DNA of 64,000 nt from Gallionella sp. (GTDB lineage: Bacteria > Pseudomonadota > Gammaproteobacteria > Burkholderiales > Gallionellaceae): contig JAQUAI010000002.1 in NCBI GenBank assembly GCA_028687335.1, positions 124,001-188,000 of the forward strand, read 5' to 3'. The position numbers and the translations under genes are program-made. Below are positions 37,388-46,864 of this stretch, piece after piece; within the stretch, counting starts at the first letter, position 1; each line of letters opens with the position of its first letter. The notes below the pieces were generated by a model. That model had not been told where the DNA came from. It saw only the letters and a list, made by a program, of their open reading frames with translations, and did not search any database.

Positions 37388-38770
37388 ATGCAAGACAAAG
37401 ATACCTGGTCGGGACGTTTTAGCGAACCAGTGGCGGAACTGGTGAAACGTTACACGGCATCGGTCGATTTCGACCGCAAGCTGGCGTTGTTCGATATTCG
37501 CGGTTCACTGGCGCACGCGCAGATGCTGGCGCATTGCGGCATTATCGCGGCACAGGATTTGAGCGACATTCAGCGCGGCCTCGGGCAGATTGAAGGGGAG
37601 GTAATTGCCGGTACCTTTGAGTGGTCGCTTGATCTGGAAGATGTACATCTGAATATCGAGAAACGGCTGACGACGCTGGTTGGCGATGCGGGTAAGCGCC
37701 TGCATACTGGCCGTTCACGCAACGATCAGGTGGCAACCGATGTGCGTTTATATTTGCGCAACGCCATTGATGATCTGGTGCATCTGATTAAGGCACTGCA
37801 AAGCGCCTTGCTTGATCTGGCCGAACAGCACACCCAGACCATCATGCCCGGCTTTACGCATCTGCAAGTGGCGCAGCCGATCAGTTTTGCGCACCATCTG
37901 ATGGCCTATTTCGAAATGCTCAAACGCGATGCCGAGCGTTTGCATGATGCGCGTCATCGCGTGAATCGCTTGCCTTTGGGTGCGGCTGCGTTGGCGGGTA
38001 CGAGCTATCCGATTAATCGTGAACTGGTGGCCGAGTTGCTGGGCTTTGAAGCAGTATGCGAAAACTCGCTGGATGCCGTATCAGACCGCGACTTCGCCAT
38101 CGAGTTTACCGCTTGCGCCGCGCTCATCATGACCCATCTGTCGCGTTTTTCTGAAGAGCTGATTTTGTGGATGAGTCCGCGCGTCGGCTTCATCGACATT
38201 GCTGACCGTTTCTGCACTGGCTCGTCCATCATGCCGCAGAAAAAAAATCCTGATGTGCCTGAGCTGGTGCGCGGCAAAACCGGGCGGGTAAATGGCCATC
38301 TGGTCGCGCTGCTGACGTTGATGAAAGGCCAGCCGCTGGCCTACAACAAAGACAATCAGGAAGACAAAGAGCCGCTGTTCGACACGGTTGAAACGCTGAC
38401 CATGACCCTGCGCATTTATGCCGACATGATAGGTGGCATCAAAGTTAAACCCGACGCGATGCGTACTGCGGCATTGCAGGGCTATGCCACAGCGACCGAC
38501 CTCGCCGACTATCTGGTGAAAAAGGGCGTACCGTTCCGTGACGCACATGAAGCAGTGGCACTGGCAGTGAAATTTGCCGAACAAAAGGGTTGCGATCTGG
38601 CCGATATTGCGCTGGCTGAGTTGCAGCAGTTCTCCGCTCATATCGCGGATGATGTGTATCAGGTGTTGTCACTGGAAGGTTCGCTTGCGTCGCGCAATCA
38701 CATCGGCGGAACCGCCCCGAATCAAGTTGCCGCCGCGATCACACGGGCACGCATTTATCTCGCCTCATAA
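37388..38770 (+). CDS. argH: Argininosuccinate lyase
   Basis: A 460-aa enzyme splitting argininosuccinate into arginine and fumarate. It starts [19 protein letters not shown] and has [19 protein letters not shown] and the signature [23 protein letters not shown] with the catalytic serine. I choose ATG 37388, with GAGGG six bases upstream; longer frames would extend through the algZ gene. The divergence from algZ is typical of this group of organisms. Confidence 0.96.
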   Translation: MQDKDTWSGRFSEPVAELVKRYTASVDFDRKLALFDIRGSLAHAQMLAHCGIIAAQDLSDIQRGLGQIEGEVIAGTFEWSLDLEDVHLNIEKRLTTLVGDAGKRLHTGRSRNDQVATDVRLYLRNAIDDLVHLIKALQSALLDLAEQHTQTIMPGFTHLQVAQPISFAHHLMAYFEMLKRDAERLHDARHRVNRLPLGAAALAGTSYPINRELVAELLGFEAVCENSLDAVSDRDFAIEFTACAALIMTHLSRFSEELILWMSPRVGFIDIADRFCTGSSIMPQKKNPDVPELVRGKTGRVNGHLVALLTLMKGQPLAYNKDNQEDKEPLFDTVETLTMTLRIYADMIGGIKVKPDAMRTAALQGYATATDLADYLVKKGVPFRDAHEAVALAVKFAEQKGCDLADIALAELQQFSAHIADDVYQVLSLEGSLASRNHIGGTAPNQVAAAITRARIYLAS

Positions 38771-38799
38771 CGCCTCCACCCCGCATCGGATACGCGGGC

Positions 38800-38828
38800 A
38801 AAAAAATGGGCACTCATTGCGAGTGCCC
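38800..38828 (-). terminator. Intrinsic terminator of the candidate small RNA
   Basis: Stem GGGCACTC / GAGTGCCC with 5-nt loop; on the minus strand it is followed by A and then seven T. On the plus strand it has no T run, so it is oriented for a minus-strand transcript and not for argH. Confidence 0.8.
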
Positions 38829-38885
38829 GAATAGGAGGAGAGTATGAAGGGTCTAGTCGTTGCCAACTACAGCCTCAGTACCCAG
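38800..38885 (-). ncRNA. Candidate small RNA with anti-Shine-Dalgarno stretch
   Basis: A minus-strand unit of about 86 nt. The promoter is -10 TATAGT (38891-38896) with TTCATT at 38914-38919 as possible -35, preceded by the 23-bp motif. From about 38885 the RNA would fold as a stem UAGUUG / CGACUA with a GCAA (GNRA) tetraloop, enclosed by GGGU/ACCC. A pyrimidine-rich single strand then carries CUCUCCUCCU, complementary to ribosome binding sites, before a terminator hairpin GGGCACTC / GAGTGCCC (38808-38828) with seven T. All parts are in order on one strand. The alternative is a 17-codon frame on the other strand (38844-38897) with AGGAGG before it. Confidence 0.55.
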
Positions 38886-38917
38886 AGCGGACTATAACGA
38901 GCCGTTCTACAAAAATG

Positions 38918-38940
38918 AATAGACCGAAATGCATATGCAT
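38918..38940 (-). promoter_or_regulatory. Copy 3 of the 23-bp palindromic motif, upstream of the candidate small RNA
   Basis: Read on the minus strand, ATGCATATGCAT followed by TTCGGTCTATT, identical at all 23 positions to the copy at 5881-5903. The -10 hexamer TATAGT lies after the same 21-bp gap. The perfect repeat at 33 kb distance argues for a shared regulator. Confidence 0.7.
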
Positions 38941-39029
38941 TTTTTAATCTTACGGTCATCTTGCACGATGAAAGCCATATAAATAAAGGGTTTTTTCTGG
39001 CGCCTCTTTTTTGCGGAGGTATAGTGCGA

Positions 39030-39344
39030 TTACTCTTCCAGTAATTTTTTTAGTTCACCGCTCTGATGCATTTCAGTCATGATGTCCGAACCGCCGATGA
39101 ATTCGCCTTTGATGAACAAGGCGGGCAATGTCGGCCAGTTGGCATATTCTCGTAACGGCGCGGTCAACTCAGGATATTGAATCATGTTGATGCAGGCCGC
39201 ATCAGTTGCGCCCACCGCTTGCAGAATGCGGATCGCGTTGGCTGAGTAACCGCAACTTGGAAGCTGTGGTGTACCTTTCATATAAAGCGCAACGCGATTT
39301 CCGGTGACTTGTTCGTGGATAACTTGTTTGAGATCTGTGGTCAT
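39030..39344 (-). CDS. grxD: Monothiol glutaredoxin Grx4-like
   Basis: A 104-aa iron-sulfur-cluster-carrying glutaredoxin. The active-site motif is CGYS (Cys31) rather than the usual CGFS, and the second typical cysteine region reads GGSDIM. The glutathione-binding TLPALFIKGEFIGG is intact. Grx4-type proteins deliver 2Fe-2S clusters and regulate iron with BolA. The CGYS substitution is conservative but worth checking. Confidence 0.92.
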   Translation of the reverse strand: MTTDLKQVIHEQVTGNRVALYMKGTPQLPSCGYSANAIRILQAVGATDAACINMIQYPELTAPLREYANWPTLPALFIKGEFIGGSDIMTEMHQSGELKKLLEE

Positions 39345-39457
39345 GATTTATTTACCCGAATTAAATGGTCAGGTATTTTAACCGCGCTGGGACGCTCGGA
39401 CAAGACTTGGTTTTTGAACTGATAGAATGATTCGCATCATCACGCAAAGAGGTATTT

Positions 39458-39967
39458 ATGTCCGCATCTGTTCCATCGTCGCTTGAGCTGCTCGGCTCGG
39501 GTATTGCCTCATCTTCTGCTATTGCCGCCGCGTTGGAGCGCGCGCAAATGTTCCGCGATTTTGATTGGGCGCAAATCCAATCGCTTTCGGCCTATGTACA
39601 AATTTACCGCGCCGCACCGGGGATCGAATTGTTCCGCGAGGGAGAGCAGGGCGACTTTATGTGCGTTGTGCTGGAAGGTAAGTTGGAAATACGCAAGGAA
39701 GATAACGCGGGTGTGCGCAAGACGGTTGCCACCGTGCTACCGGGGCGCAGTCTGGGCGAGATGGCGATGATTGATGGTGAGCCGCGTTCGGCTACGGCAG
39801 TGGTAATGGAGCAGGCAGTACTGGCGGTGATTTCGCGCGAAAACTTTGCCCGTATGCTGCACGATAAAAGCGCGCTGGCCGGTAGGTTGTTGCACAAAAT
39901 TGCACAGTTGCTCAGTCAGCGTTTACGCCAAACCAGCGGCATTTTGGTGGACTACCTAGAAGGCTGA
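39458..39967 (+). CDS. Stand-alone cyclic-nucleotide-binding domain protein
   Basis: A 169-aa protein consisting of one cNMP-binding domain (IELFREGEQGDFMCVVLEGKLEIRKED, then GRSLGEMAMIDGEPRSATAVV). The phosphate cassette GEMAMIDGEPRSA keeps the arginine needed to bind the cyclic nucleotide phosphate. No DNA-binding helix-turn-helix follows, so it is not a CRP-type transcription factor. It probably acts by protein contact. Its 3' end overlaps prmC on the other strand by 16 bp. Confidence 0.85.
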   Translation: MSASVPSSLELLGSGIASSSAIAAALERAQMFRDFDWAQIQSLSAYVQIYRAAPGIELFREGEQGDFMCVVLEGKLEIRKEDNAGVRKTVATVLPGRSLGEMAMIDGEPRSATAVVMEQAVLAVISRENFARMLHDKSALAGRLLHKIAQLLSQRLRQTSGILVDYLEG

Positions 39968-40815
39968 GTACCGCCACTGACGCGTTCAACTCCGGCCAAA
40001 TCGCGGGCCGAAAATACGTGTTCAAATCCGGCGTGTTGTAGCAGTGCGCGCACGCGTGATGCCTGATCGTAACCGTGTTCAAGTAACAGCCAGCCATTGC
40101 TATTTAAGTGTTGTTTTGTGTTCGCAATGATGCGGCGAATATCATCTAAGCCATCCGCGCCCGAGGCGAGTGCGCTGTCAGGCTCAAAGCGTAGGTCTCC
40201 CTGTGCAAGATGCGCATCATCCGCCGCGATATAGGGCGGATTGGATACGATTAGATCGAAGCACTTGCCTTGCAAGTTTGAGAACCAGTCGCTATGCAGT
40301 AGCTGCACATTCTGGATATTTAAATTCCGCGCATTCTCGCGTGCGACAGCCAAAGCATCCTGCGATGCATCCACCGCGACGACATCAATATCGGTTCGCG
40401 TATGAGCGATGCTCAGCGCGATAGCTCCGCTACCGGTACCAAGATCGAGCACCTGAAATTTTCTATCCGAACGGGGAATCCGTTCCAGCGCTAACTCCAC
40501 CAGCAACTCGGTATCTGGGCGAGGGATTAGCGTCGCCGGTGTGACCTTGAAATTTAAACCAAAAAACTCGCGCTCGCCGAGGAGGTAGGCGAGCGGTTCA
40601 CCGCTTAAGCGGCGTGCCAGCAACGCGGTGTAATGCGTCAGTTCGGTAGGCGCGAGTTGACGCTCGGGATGGGTGAGTAGATAGGCGCGATTGACCTGCA
40701 AGGCGGTTTGCAACAGGGTTTGCACTTCGATGCGCGCGGTAACGGTATCCAACGACAGCGCCGTTTCCAGCGCGGCCTTGTCTTGTGTCAGTAGGGATTG
40801 AATGGAGTGCGGCAT
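39952..40815 (-). CDS. prmC: Peptide chain release factor N5-glutamine methyltransferase
   Basis: A 287-aa enzyme that methylates the GGQ glutamine of release factors RF1 and RF2. It has a SAM-binding site VLDLGTGSGAIALSIA and the catalytic NPPY (FDLIVSNPPYIAADD). It follows prfA on the same strand with a 121-bp gap holding a short palindromic repeat, a split of the usual prfA-prmC pair. Confidence 0.94.
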   Translation of the reverse strand: MPHSIQSLLTQDKAALETALSLDTVTARIEVQTLLQTALQVNRAYLLTHPERQLAPTELTHYTALLARRLSGEPLAYLLGEREFFGLNFKVTPATLIPRPDTELLVELALERIPRSDRKFQVLDLGTGSGAIALSIAHTRTDIDVVAVDASQDALAVARENARNLNIQNVQLLHSDWFSNLQGKCFDLIVSNPPYIAADDAHLAQGDLRFEPDSALASGADGLDDIRRIIANTKQHLNSNGWLLLEHGYDQASRVRALLQHAGFEHVFSARDLAGVERVSGGTQPSR

Positions 40816-40870
40816 GGATTAAGCACCTCAGATAGGGTGCAATAAGGCAACCCTGAGCGCTCCTAAAAAC

Positions 40871-40906
40871 ATCCGGCGCAATGCCCGTTGGTTATTGCGC
40901 CCTACG
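40871..40906. repeat. Short palindromic repeat between prfA and prmC
   Basis: ATCCGGCGCAATGCCCGTTG then GTTATTGCGCCCTACG; read in reverse it matches the unit at 35509-35546 (CGTAGGGCG...CAATAA, GCATTGCGCCG). A partial half (GATAGGGTGCAATAAGGC) precedes it at 40831. Confidence 0.6.
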
Positions 40907-40936
40907 TCACTGTCACTGCGTAAAGTGTTGGCTCGG

Positions 40937-42022
40937 TCAGATACCATCATCCGCCATTGCGGCAAGTTGTTCGGCCTGATGTTCGGCCATCAATGCACCG
41001 GTGAGCTCGCTGATATCGCCGTCCATGATGGCATCCATCTTGTACAGCGTGAGGTTGATACGGTGGTCGGTGACGCGTCCCTGCGGATAGTTGTAGGTGC
41101 GAATGCGTTCCGAGCGGTCGCCGCTGCCCACCAAACTTTTGCGTGTAGCGGCGATGTGCGCGTTTTGCGCGCGCACTTGCGCGTCCATGATGCGAGCGGC
41201 GAGCACGCGCATTGCCTGGGCTTTGTTCTGGTGTTGCGAGCGTCCGTCCTGACACTCGACCACCACACCCGTCGGGATGTGGGTAATGCGCACGGCGGAA
41301 TCGGTTTTGTTGATGTGCTGCCCACCCGCGCCGGACGCGCGGAAAGTGTCGATGCGCAAATCAGATGGATTTAGCACCACGTCGTTGACTTCGTCCACTT
41401 CCGGCATGATGGCCACGGTGCAGGCAGAGGTGTGTACGCGCCCCTGTGTTTCGGTGGCGGGGACGCGCTGTACGCGATGCGCGCCGGATTCAAATTTCAA
41501 TACCGAGTAAGCACCTTGCCCGGCAATCTTGGCGATGATTTCTTTATAGCCGCCCATTTCGCCCGGACTTTCGGAAATAATTTCCACCTGCCAGCGCTTG
41601 CGCTCGGCAAAGCGCGAATACATGCGGAACAAATCGCCTGCAAATAAAGCGGCTTCGTCACCGCCTGTACCGGCGCGCACTTCGAGAAACACACCGCGCT
41701 CGTCGTTGGGGTCTTTGGGCAAGAGCTGCACTTGCAGCTCGTTATTCAGTTGCACCAGCTTTTCTTCGCCTTGCTTGATTTCGGCATCGGCGAATTCGCG
41801 CATTTCGGGGTCGTCCGCCATTTCTTTGGCGGTGTCGATATCGGCAAGGCAAGTCTGGTAAGCGTGATACAGCGTAACCACTGGCTCCAGCTCGGCACGT
41901 TCGCGGCTGAGCTTGCGGAAGGTGTCCATGTCGCGCGTGGCTTCTTCGGTGCTTAGCAGTTGGTCGACTTCATGCAGACGCTCGCTCAGCTGAGCGAGTT
42001 TGGCGGCGATATTGGGTTTCAT
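40937..42022 (-). CDS. prfA: Peptide chain release factor 1
   Basis: A 361-aa release factor recognising UAA and UAG. The GGQ loop [20 protein letters not shown] is intact, and the anticodon-mimicking region is in the N-terminal half. Its start overlaps the hemA stop (ATGA). Confidence 0.97.
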   Translation of the reverse strand: MKPNIAAKLAQLSERLHEVDQLLSTEEATRDMDTFRKLSRERAELEPVVTLYHAYQTCLADIDTAKEMADDPEMREFADAEIKQGEEKLVQLNNELQVQLLPKDPNDERGVFLEVRAGTGGDEAALFAGDLFRMYSRFAERKRWQVEIISESPGEMGGYKEIIAKIAGQGAYSVLKFESGAHRVQRVPATETQGRVHTSACTVAIMPEVDEVNDVVLNPSDLRIDTFRASGAGGQHINKTDSAVRITHIPTGVVVECQDGRSQHQNKAQAMRVLAARIMDAQVRAQNAHIAATRKSLVGSGDRSERIRTYNYPQGRVTDHRINLTLYKMDAIMDGDISELTGALMAEHQAEQLAAMADDGI

Positions 42023-43272
42023 TCTTCGTTGTTCAGGTGATACAGACGATGCACGACTTCAAGGAAGTTTTCGCGGTCGTCGCCGTGTACCTGATTCAGT
42101 GCGTGTGTGGGTGCGTGCAAAAATTTATTGGTTAAACCACTGCTCATCGCTTCCAACACTTTTTCGGGATTTTCGCCCTTGGCCAATAAACGTATGGCTT
42201 TTTCCAACTCGTGACGACGGTTGCGTTCGGCATGGTCGCGTAGCGCGCGAATGGTCGGCACTACCTCGCGCGACTCCATCCAGTGTATGAAATCGGATAC
42301 CCCTGAGTCGATGATGACCTCGGCTTCCTTCACCGCGCTTTGGCGCGCATCAAGGCCATCTTTCACCACCTCGGCGATATCATCCACCGAGTACAAAAAC
42401 ACATCGTCCAGTTCGGCAACTTCCGCTTCCACGTCGCGCGGCACGGCCAGATCGACGATAAACAGTGGGCGGTGTTTGCGCGCCTTGAGCGCACGTTCCA
42501 CCATGCCCTTGCCGAGGATAGGCAACTGGCTGGCAGTACAAGTAACGATGATGTCGTGCTGCGCCAGTTGCTCGGGCAAATCAGTCAGCGTGATTGCGGT
42601 GCCGTTGATGCGGCGCGCAAGTGTCTGTGCGCGCTCCAGCGTGCGGTTGGCGACAGTGATATGTTTTGGTGAGCGCGCCGCGAAATGCACCGCGTTGAGT
42701 TCGATCATCTCACCCGCGCCGATGAACAACACCTTCTGCTCGGAAATGCTCGGGAAAATGCGTTCGGCCAGCTTGACTGCCGCTGCCGCCATCGAAACCA
42801 GATTGGCCCCGATCTCGGTTTGCGTGCGCACATCTTTGGCGACAGAAAAAGTGCGTTGAAACAGCTTGTGCAGCAAAAATCCCAAAGTACCAGCCTGCTC
42901 GGCCTGACGTACCGCTTGTTTCATCTGACCAAGGATCTGAGGCTCGCCCAACACCATCGAATCCAACCCGCTGGCAACACGGAACGAATGCTTCACCGCC
43001 TGCTCGCGCGGCAGCGTGTAGAGATACGGATCAATGTCTTTGCGTGGTAGCTTGTGATATTGCGCCAACCATTCAATCGCGTAGTCGGGCTTGGCGGCGT
43101 TGCAATACAACTCGGTACGGTTACAAGTGGAAAGAATGGCCGCTTCTTTGGCGGAACCGTTCTCCACCAAATCGCGCAAGGCGTTCTCCATTCCGTCTAC
43201 GTTGAACGCGACTTGCTCGCGCACGGCAAGCGGCGCGGTCTGGTGATTGATGCCAAAGGCGAACAACTGCAT
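42019..43272 (-). CDS. hemA: Glutamyl-tRNA reductase
   Basis: A 417-aa NADPH enzyme making glutamate-1-semialdehyde, the first committed step of C5 haem synthesis. The catalytic cysteine lies in [11 protein letters not shown], the Rossmann NADP site in [19 protein letters not shown] and the C-terminal dimerisation helix ends [12 protein letters not shown]. It heads a hemA-prfA-prmC operon common in proteobacteria. Confidence 0.96.
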   Translation of the reverse strand: MQLFAFGINHQTAPLAVREQVAFNVDGMENALRDLVENGSAKEAAILSTCNRTELYCNAAKPDYAIEWLAQYHKLPRKDIDPYLYTLPREQAVKHSFRVASGLDSMVLGEPQILGQMKQAVRQAEQAGTLGFLLHKLFQRTFSVAKDVRTQTEIGANLVSMAAAAVKLAERIFPSISEQKVLFIGAGEMIELNAVHFAARSPKHITVANRTLERAQTLARRINGTAITLTDLPEQLAQHDIIVTCTASQLPILGKGMVERALKARKHRPLFIVDLAVPRDVEAEVAELDDVFLYSVDDIAEVVKDGLDARQSAVKEAEVIIDSGVSDFIHWMESREVVPTIRALRDHAERNRRHELEKAIRLLAKGENPEKVLEAMSSGLTNKFLHAPTHALNQVHGDDRENFLEVVHRLYHLNNEE

Positions 43273-43350
43273 CTTGGATAGGCGTAAAGCGGTTCTAAAG
43301 TGGGGGCGGATTATAGTCGGAACGGCGGGGCAATGCCATCAGCCCGAATG

Positions 43351-44115
43351 TTAGGGCTGTGTAAGCGGCGAGTGATTACACACACGGCAAGCCGGGTCAG
43401 GCCGTATTTCGCTGCGTATTACACGCATATCCAAGGCGTTCAGTGCGAGCAGTTTGCCGCTTAGACCGCGCGCTATGCCCGCCAGCAGCTTTAGCGTTTC
43501 AGCGGCTTGTAATGAGCCGATGATGCCGACTAGCGGTGCAAACACGCCGGTGGTGGCGCAGCGCATCTCTTCCGAAGCTGCATCTTCGGGAAATACACAG
43601 TTGTAGCACGGCACACCATCGTGGCGAAAATCGAATACCGAAACTTGCCCGTCGAACTGAATCGCTGCTCCCGATACCAGCGGCGTACCTTGCGTTAGAC
43701 AGGCACGGTTCACCGCATAGCGTGTAGCAAAATTGTCACTGCAATCCAGCACCACATCGGCTTGGCTGACCAACTCCAGCAAGCGCGCGGCATCGGCACG
43801 TTCCGGTAGGGCGATGTATTCCACCTCGGGGTTAATTTCGCGCAAGGTAGCTTGTGCGGAAACCACCTTGGGTTGGCCGACGCTGGCAGTACGGTGAACG
43901 ATCTGGCGTTGCAAATTGCTGAAATCCACCGTGTCGTGATCGCACAAGGTCAACCGCCCAATCCCGCTGGCGGCCAGATACAGCGCGGCGGGCGAACCCA
44001 GCCCGCCTAGCCCGATGATAAGCACGTGTGCATCCAGCAAACGTTGCTGCCCCTCGATACCGATTTCGGGCAGCAAAATATGGCGGCTATAGCGCAGAAG
44101 TTGGTTGTCGTTCAT
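43351..44115 (-). CDS. moeB: Molybdopterin-synthase adenylyltransferase / ThiF-like E1 enzyme
   Basis: A 254-aa adenylyltransferase that activates the C-terminal glycine of a sulfur carrier (MoaD or ThiS). It has LLIIGLGGLGSPAALYLAASGIG-type ATP site (VLIIGLGGLGSPAALYLAA), DVVLDCSDNFATRYAVNRAC, and zinc cysteines CYNC and CRVC. No rhodanese domain follows. MoeB and ThiF cannot be separated by sequence alone. Confidence 0.9.
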   Translation of the reverse strand: MNDNQLLRYSRHILLPEIGIEGQQRLLDAHVLIIGLGGLGSPAALYLAASGIGRLTLCDHDTVDFSNLQRQIVHRTASVGQPKVVSAQATLREINPEVEYIALPERADAARLLELVSQADVVLDCSDNFATRYAVNRACLTQGTPLVSGAAIQFDGQVSVFDFRHDGVPCYNCVFPEDAASEEMRCATTGVFAPLVGIIGSLQAAETLKLLAGIARGLSGKLLALNALDMRVIRSEIRPDPACRVCNHSPLTQP

Positions 44116-44171
44116 TTTTTGGCGTGAGAGTTATCCTGGCGGCAAGCATAGCTGGAATGCAGTAGAAATAA

Positions 44172-44197
44172 AAACGGACACCCGAAGGTGTCCGTTT
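44172..44197 (-). terminator. Intrinsic terminator of porin 1
   Basis: An 11-bp stem AAACGGACACC / GGTGTCCGTTT with loop CGAA, located just after the stop of the porin at 44237-45292 (minus strand). Confidence 0.85.
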
Positions 44198-44236
44198 AAC
44201 TTGACTAAACAAACGCATCCTTACGGATGCAGTTGA

Positions 44237-45292
44237 TTAGAAGTTGTGAACCAAACCCAAAGACAGCGCGCGTGGGTCAAAACCTGCGCCAGGTGCTGCA
44301 ACGCCACCGTGTGCATAACCGGTTGCGCTGAAGTTAGCAGCTGCATCATTGGTTACAGTTGCGTAAGCAGCGTAGATCGAAGTGCGCTTAGACAAGCTGT
44401 AGTCATAACCAATAGTCAGGCCTTTAGCACTAGTGTTTACTGTGCCAGAAACATTACCTGCGCTTGCGTACTGAGCTGCGATGGTGCTGCGATCGCTAAC
44501 TTTGTAGCTTCCGCCCAGTGCCCAAGTGCTACGGTCAGCTCCCAATACCAAGCCGATGTTCTTGTCATTTACATACTGCAGGCCAATCTTGCCAGCGCCC
44601 AGATCATAAGTGCCACCCAAAGAGAAAATCTTGTTGGATGGAGCTACAGAAGTTGCGGACAGGTTTTGGTAAGACAGGCCTGCATTGATGCCGTTGGCAG
44701 CGTAAGAGCCGCGCAATGTGTAAGACGAAGCCTTGTTTGCAACAGTTTGACCCAAGCCCAAGCTTTCTGGGGTATTAGGAACGTAAGCAACCAAACCTTG
44801 GAAATCACCAAGCTTAGGAGTTTGGTAAGCGATAGCATTATTTACGCGGGAACCGCCAGCATTGCCTGCAGCAGTGAAGTTGCCCAAATCACCAACTTTG
44901 CCGCCAAAAAAGTTTGCATCGTTAGCGTATTGGTTAGCCAATGCCAAACGGCCAGCCAGAACAGCGCCAAAGCCGCCAGCTACTCCAACGTAAGAATCAC
45001 GAGCTGCGCCAAACAGCGTGGTGCCAGCTGCGCCGGAGCCTGTGCCCATGCTAACAGCAGATTCCAGTTGGAACAGTGCTGTCAGGCCATCGCCCAGATC
45101 TTCAGAGCCCTTAAAACCGATGCGGGATGCGCCAGGAGCAACTTTGCCGCCATTAGTGGTTACGCCAGCAACGTTGGATGCGCCGCTGCTTTGGTCATAC
45201 GCCAAGTGGGCTTGGCCGTACACGGTTACATCAGCGAAAGCTGGTGTGGAAAAAGCTGCTGCGATTGCCAGAGCGATAATCTTCTTTTGCAT
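44237..45292 (-). CDS. Gram-negative trimeric porin, paralogue 1
   Basis: A 351-aa outer-membrane porin with signal peptide (MQKKIIALAIAAAFSTPAFA) and a 16-strand beta-barrel of the betaproteobacterial porin type: DVTVYGQAHLAYDQSSG, GSEDLGDGLTALFQLESAV, and C-terminal LSLGLVHNF with a terminal phenylalanine for BAM recognition. It sits beside a second porin with an almost identical signal peptide. Confidence 0.93.
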   Translation of the reverse strand: MQKKIIALAIAAAFSTPAFADVTVYGQAHLAYDQSSGASNVAGVTTNGGKVAPGASRIGFKGSEDLGDGLTALFQLESAVSMGTGSGAAGTTLFGAARDSYVGVAGGFGAVLAGRLALANQYANDANFFGGKVGDLGNFTAAGNAGGSRVNNAIAYQTPKLGDFQGLVAYVPNTPESLGLGQTVANKASSYTLRGSYAANGINAGLSYQNLSATSVAPSNKIFSLGGTYDLGAGKIGLQYVNDKNIGLVLGADRSTWALGGSYKVSDRSTIAAQYASAGNVSGTVNTSAKGLTIGYDYSLSKRTSIYAAYATVTNDAAANFSATGYAHGGVAAPGAGFDPRALSLGLVHNF

Positions 45293-45442
45293 TTAATACT
45301 CCTCAAGTGGTGTGTTTGTCTTTGTCGAAAGCCATGCAGTCGACACAAAAAGTTCTAGGCACTGAACTTCAGGAGCGGATTATCCCTAACCCCACTTTGT
45401 TGGCAAGGTGAAACACAAAAATATTTCAAATTCATGAAGAAA

Positions 45443-45462
45443 TTGTTGTATTTTTACAACAA
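45443..45462. promoter_or_regulatory. Inverted repeat upstream of porin 1
   Basis: TTGTTGTA and TACAACAA are perfect arms separated by TTTT, about 150 bp upstream of the start codon at 45292. The AT-rich palindrome could be an operator, or the RNA hairpin of a leader. Confidence 0.4.
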
Positions 45463-45503
45463 GTCGCTCAAGTCTTACGGGATTCTTACATGATGTAAAA
45501 ATG

Positions 45504-45530
45504 CAGAGGGGGCCAGCAAGGCCCCCTCTG
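45504..45530 (-). terminator. Intrinsic terminator of porin 2
   Basis: CAGAGGGGGCC / GGCCCCCTCTG stem (11 bp) with a 5-nt loop, 35 bp past the stop of the porin at 45566-46594; the minus strand then reads into a T-rich stretch (CATTTTTA). Confidence 0.85.
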
Positions 45531-45565
45531 AGTTAATGTGATTGTATAAATATTTCGTTGTTGAT

Positions 45566-46594
45566 TTAGAACGAGTGACTCAAGCCCATGCCAAAGCCGC
45601 TATCGGTAGAGCCCGCAACGGCGGTCCCTTGGAAAAATCCATATTTGGCGGCTGTGTCATTCTTGATTGTGCTATATGCGGCCCAAAGTTCGGTGCGCTT
45701 GGAGAGGTTGTAGCCGTAACGCAACGAAAACATCTTTGCGCCGCTGGCTGCTACCGCACCAAGATTTCCGTTTTTGGCGTAGAGCGCACCAATGGTACTG
45801 GAGCCAATTTTGTATTTGCCCGAAATCTCTAAGTTATTTTGCCCGGCAGAGATGCCTGAGGCGGTACCGGTTGACATGTGTTCATAGGTCAAACCGATTT
45901 GGCCTGCCCCCAGCTTTGCCATGCCGACCAAGCGAGTGGCATTATCGTTTTCACCTGCCGTAGTTTGGTCGGGGCGACTTTCGTAACCCAACGCGGTATA
46001 AAACATATCATTTTCATAAGTGCCGGAGAGCGATATGCGTGTTGGGTTGGTTGTCGCGGTCTTGGTACCCGGCGTGAAAGAAAGCATGCCTTGGAAACCA
46101 CTCATATTGGGTGTCCAGTATTGAACTACGGATGCTTGGCGAGTCACATAGCTTTTTGCATTACCGGTTACCCCGATCAACTTTCCTGCTGTGAACGATC
46201 CGGCATTATCGAATAGCTCTACTTTGTTGTGTATGGATTTGTACGGGGTGTCCCAATTACCTAAAAACACAGTACCAAAGTCACCCTTCAAGCCAACATT
46301 ACTATTGCGAGTGCCATCGAACGGGCCTGTAGCTGTAGTGCCGCTAGGGTTAAATTGTGCCTCCATTTGCCAGATTGCGGAGAGCCCATCCCCTAGATCT
46401 TCCGAGCCTTTAAAGCCAAGGCGCGAAGCGTTGTTAACTATTCTGTTGACGCTGTTAGGGGCTGCGGCAAGGTTGTTGTGAACGGACTCAATATTCAAAT
46501 TGAGTTTTCCATAGATGGTGATATTTGAATCGTCAGCGAAGGCGGGTGCGGAAAAAGCAGCGGCGATTGCCAATGCGATAATTTTCTTTTGCAT
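45566..46594 (-). CDS. Gram-negative trimeric porin, paralogue 2
   Basis: A 342-aa outer-membrane porin with signal peptide MQKKIIALAIAAAFSAPAFA, nearly identical to that of the first porin. The barrel segments NITIYGKLNLNIESVHNN, NNASRLGFKGSEDLGDGLSAIWQMEAQ and C-terminal FGMGLSHSF are present. It has its own terminator. The two genes are tandem paralogues in the same orientation with divergent loops, suggesting different permeability or expression. Confidence 0.93.
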   Translation of the reverse strand: MQKKIIALAIAAAFSAPAFADDSNITIYGKLNLNIESVHNNLAAAPNSVNRIVNNASRLGFKGSEDLGDGLSAIWQMEAQFNPSGTTATGPFDGTRNSNVGLKGDFGTVFLGNWDTPYKSIHNKVELFDNAGSFTAGKLIGVTGNAKSYVTRQASVVQYWTPNMSGFQGMLSFTPGTKTATTNPTRISLSGTYENDMFYTALGYESRPDQTTAGENDNATRLVGMAKLGAGQIGLTYEHMSTGTASGISAGQNNLEISGKYKIGSSTIGALYAKNGNLGAVAASGAKMFSLRYGYNLSKRTELWAAYSTIKNDTAAKYGFFQGTAVAGSTDSGFGMGLSHSF

Positions 46595-46864
46595 GTAAAA
46601 ACTCCTAGTGGTTTGTTGAAAGCCTGCAACCGAAATCGCGGGCTAAATCAAAGTTCGTTGTGGAAGAACTTCGGTGGCGGATTATCCAGAGCGATGCAGG
46701 CGGAACAAGGCGCGGAGTGGTGGTTTAATAAATAATTCACATAACTGTGTCGTTTGCGCAACAAGGGATGCGTTGTCACGCTGTTGTAAAAAACTTCTGT
46801 TAATCGGGACGAATTTGGCGATGTGCTATGCTCCAAACCGACTGATGTTTTTGGCTTTTATTTC

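Noticed and set aside
44246..45358. 370-codon plus-strand frame opposite porin 1
   Set aside because: Cysteine-rich mirror of the porin gene, without a plausible signal or family; the porin has a signal peptide, barrel strands and terminator.
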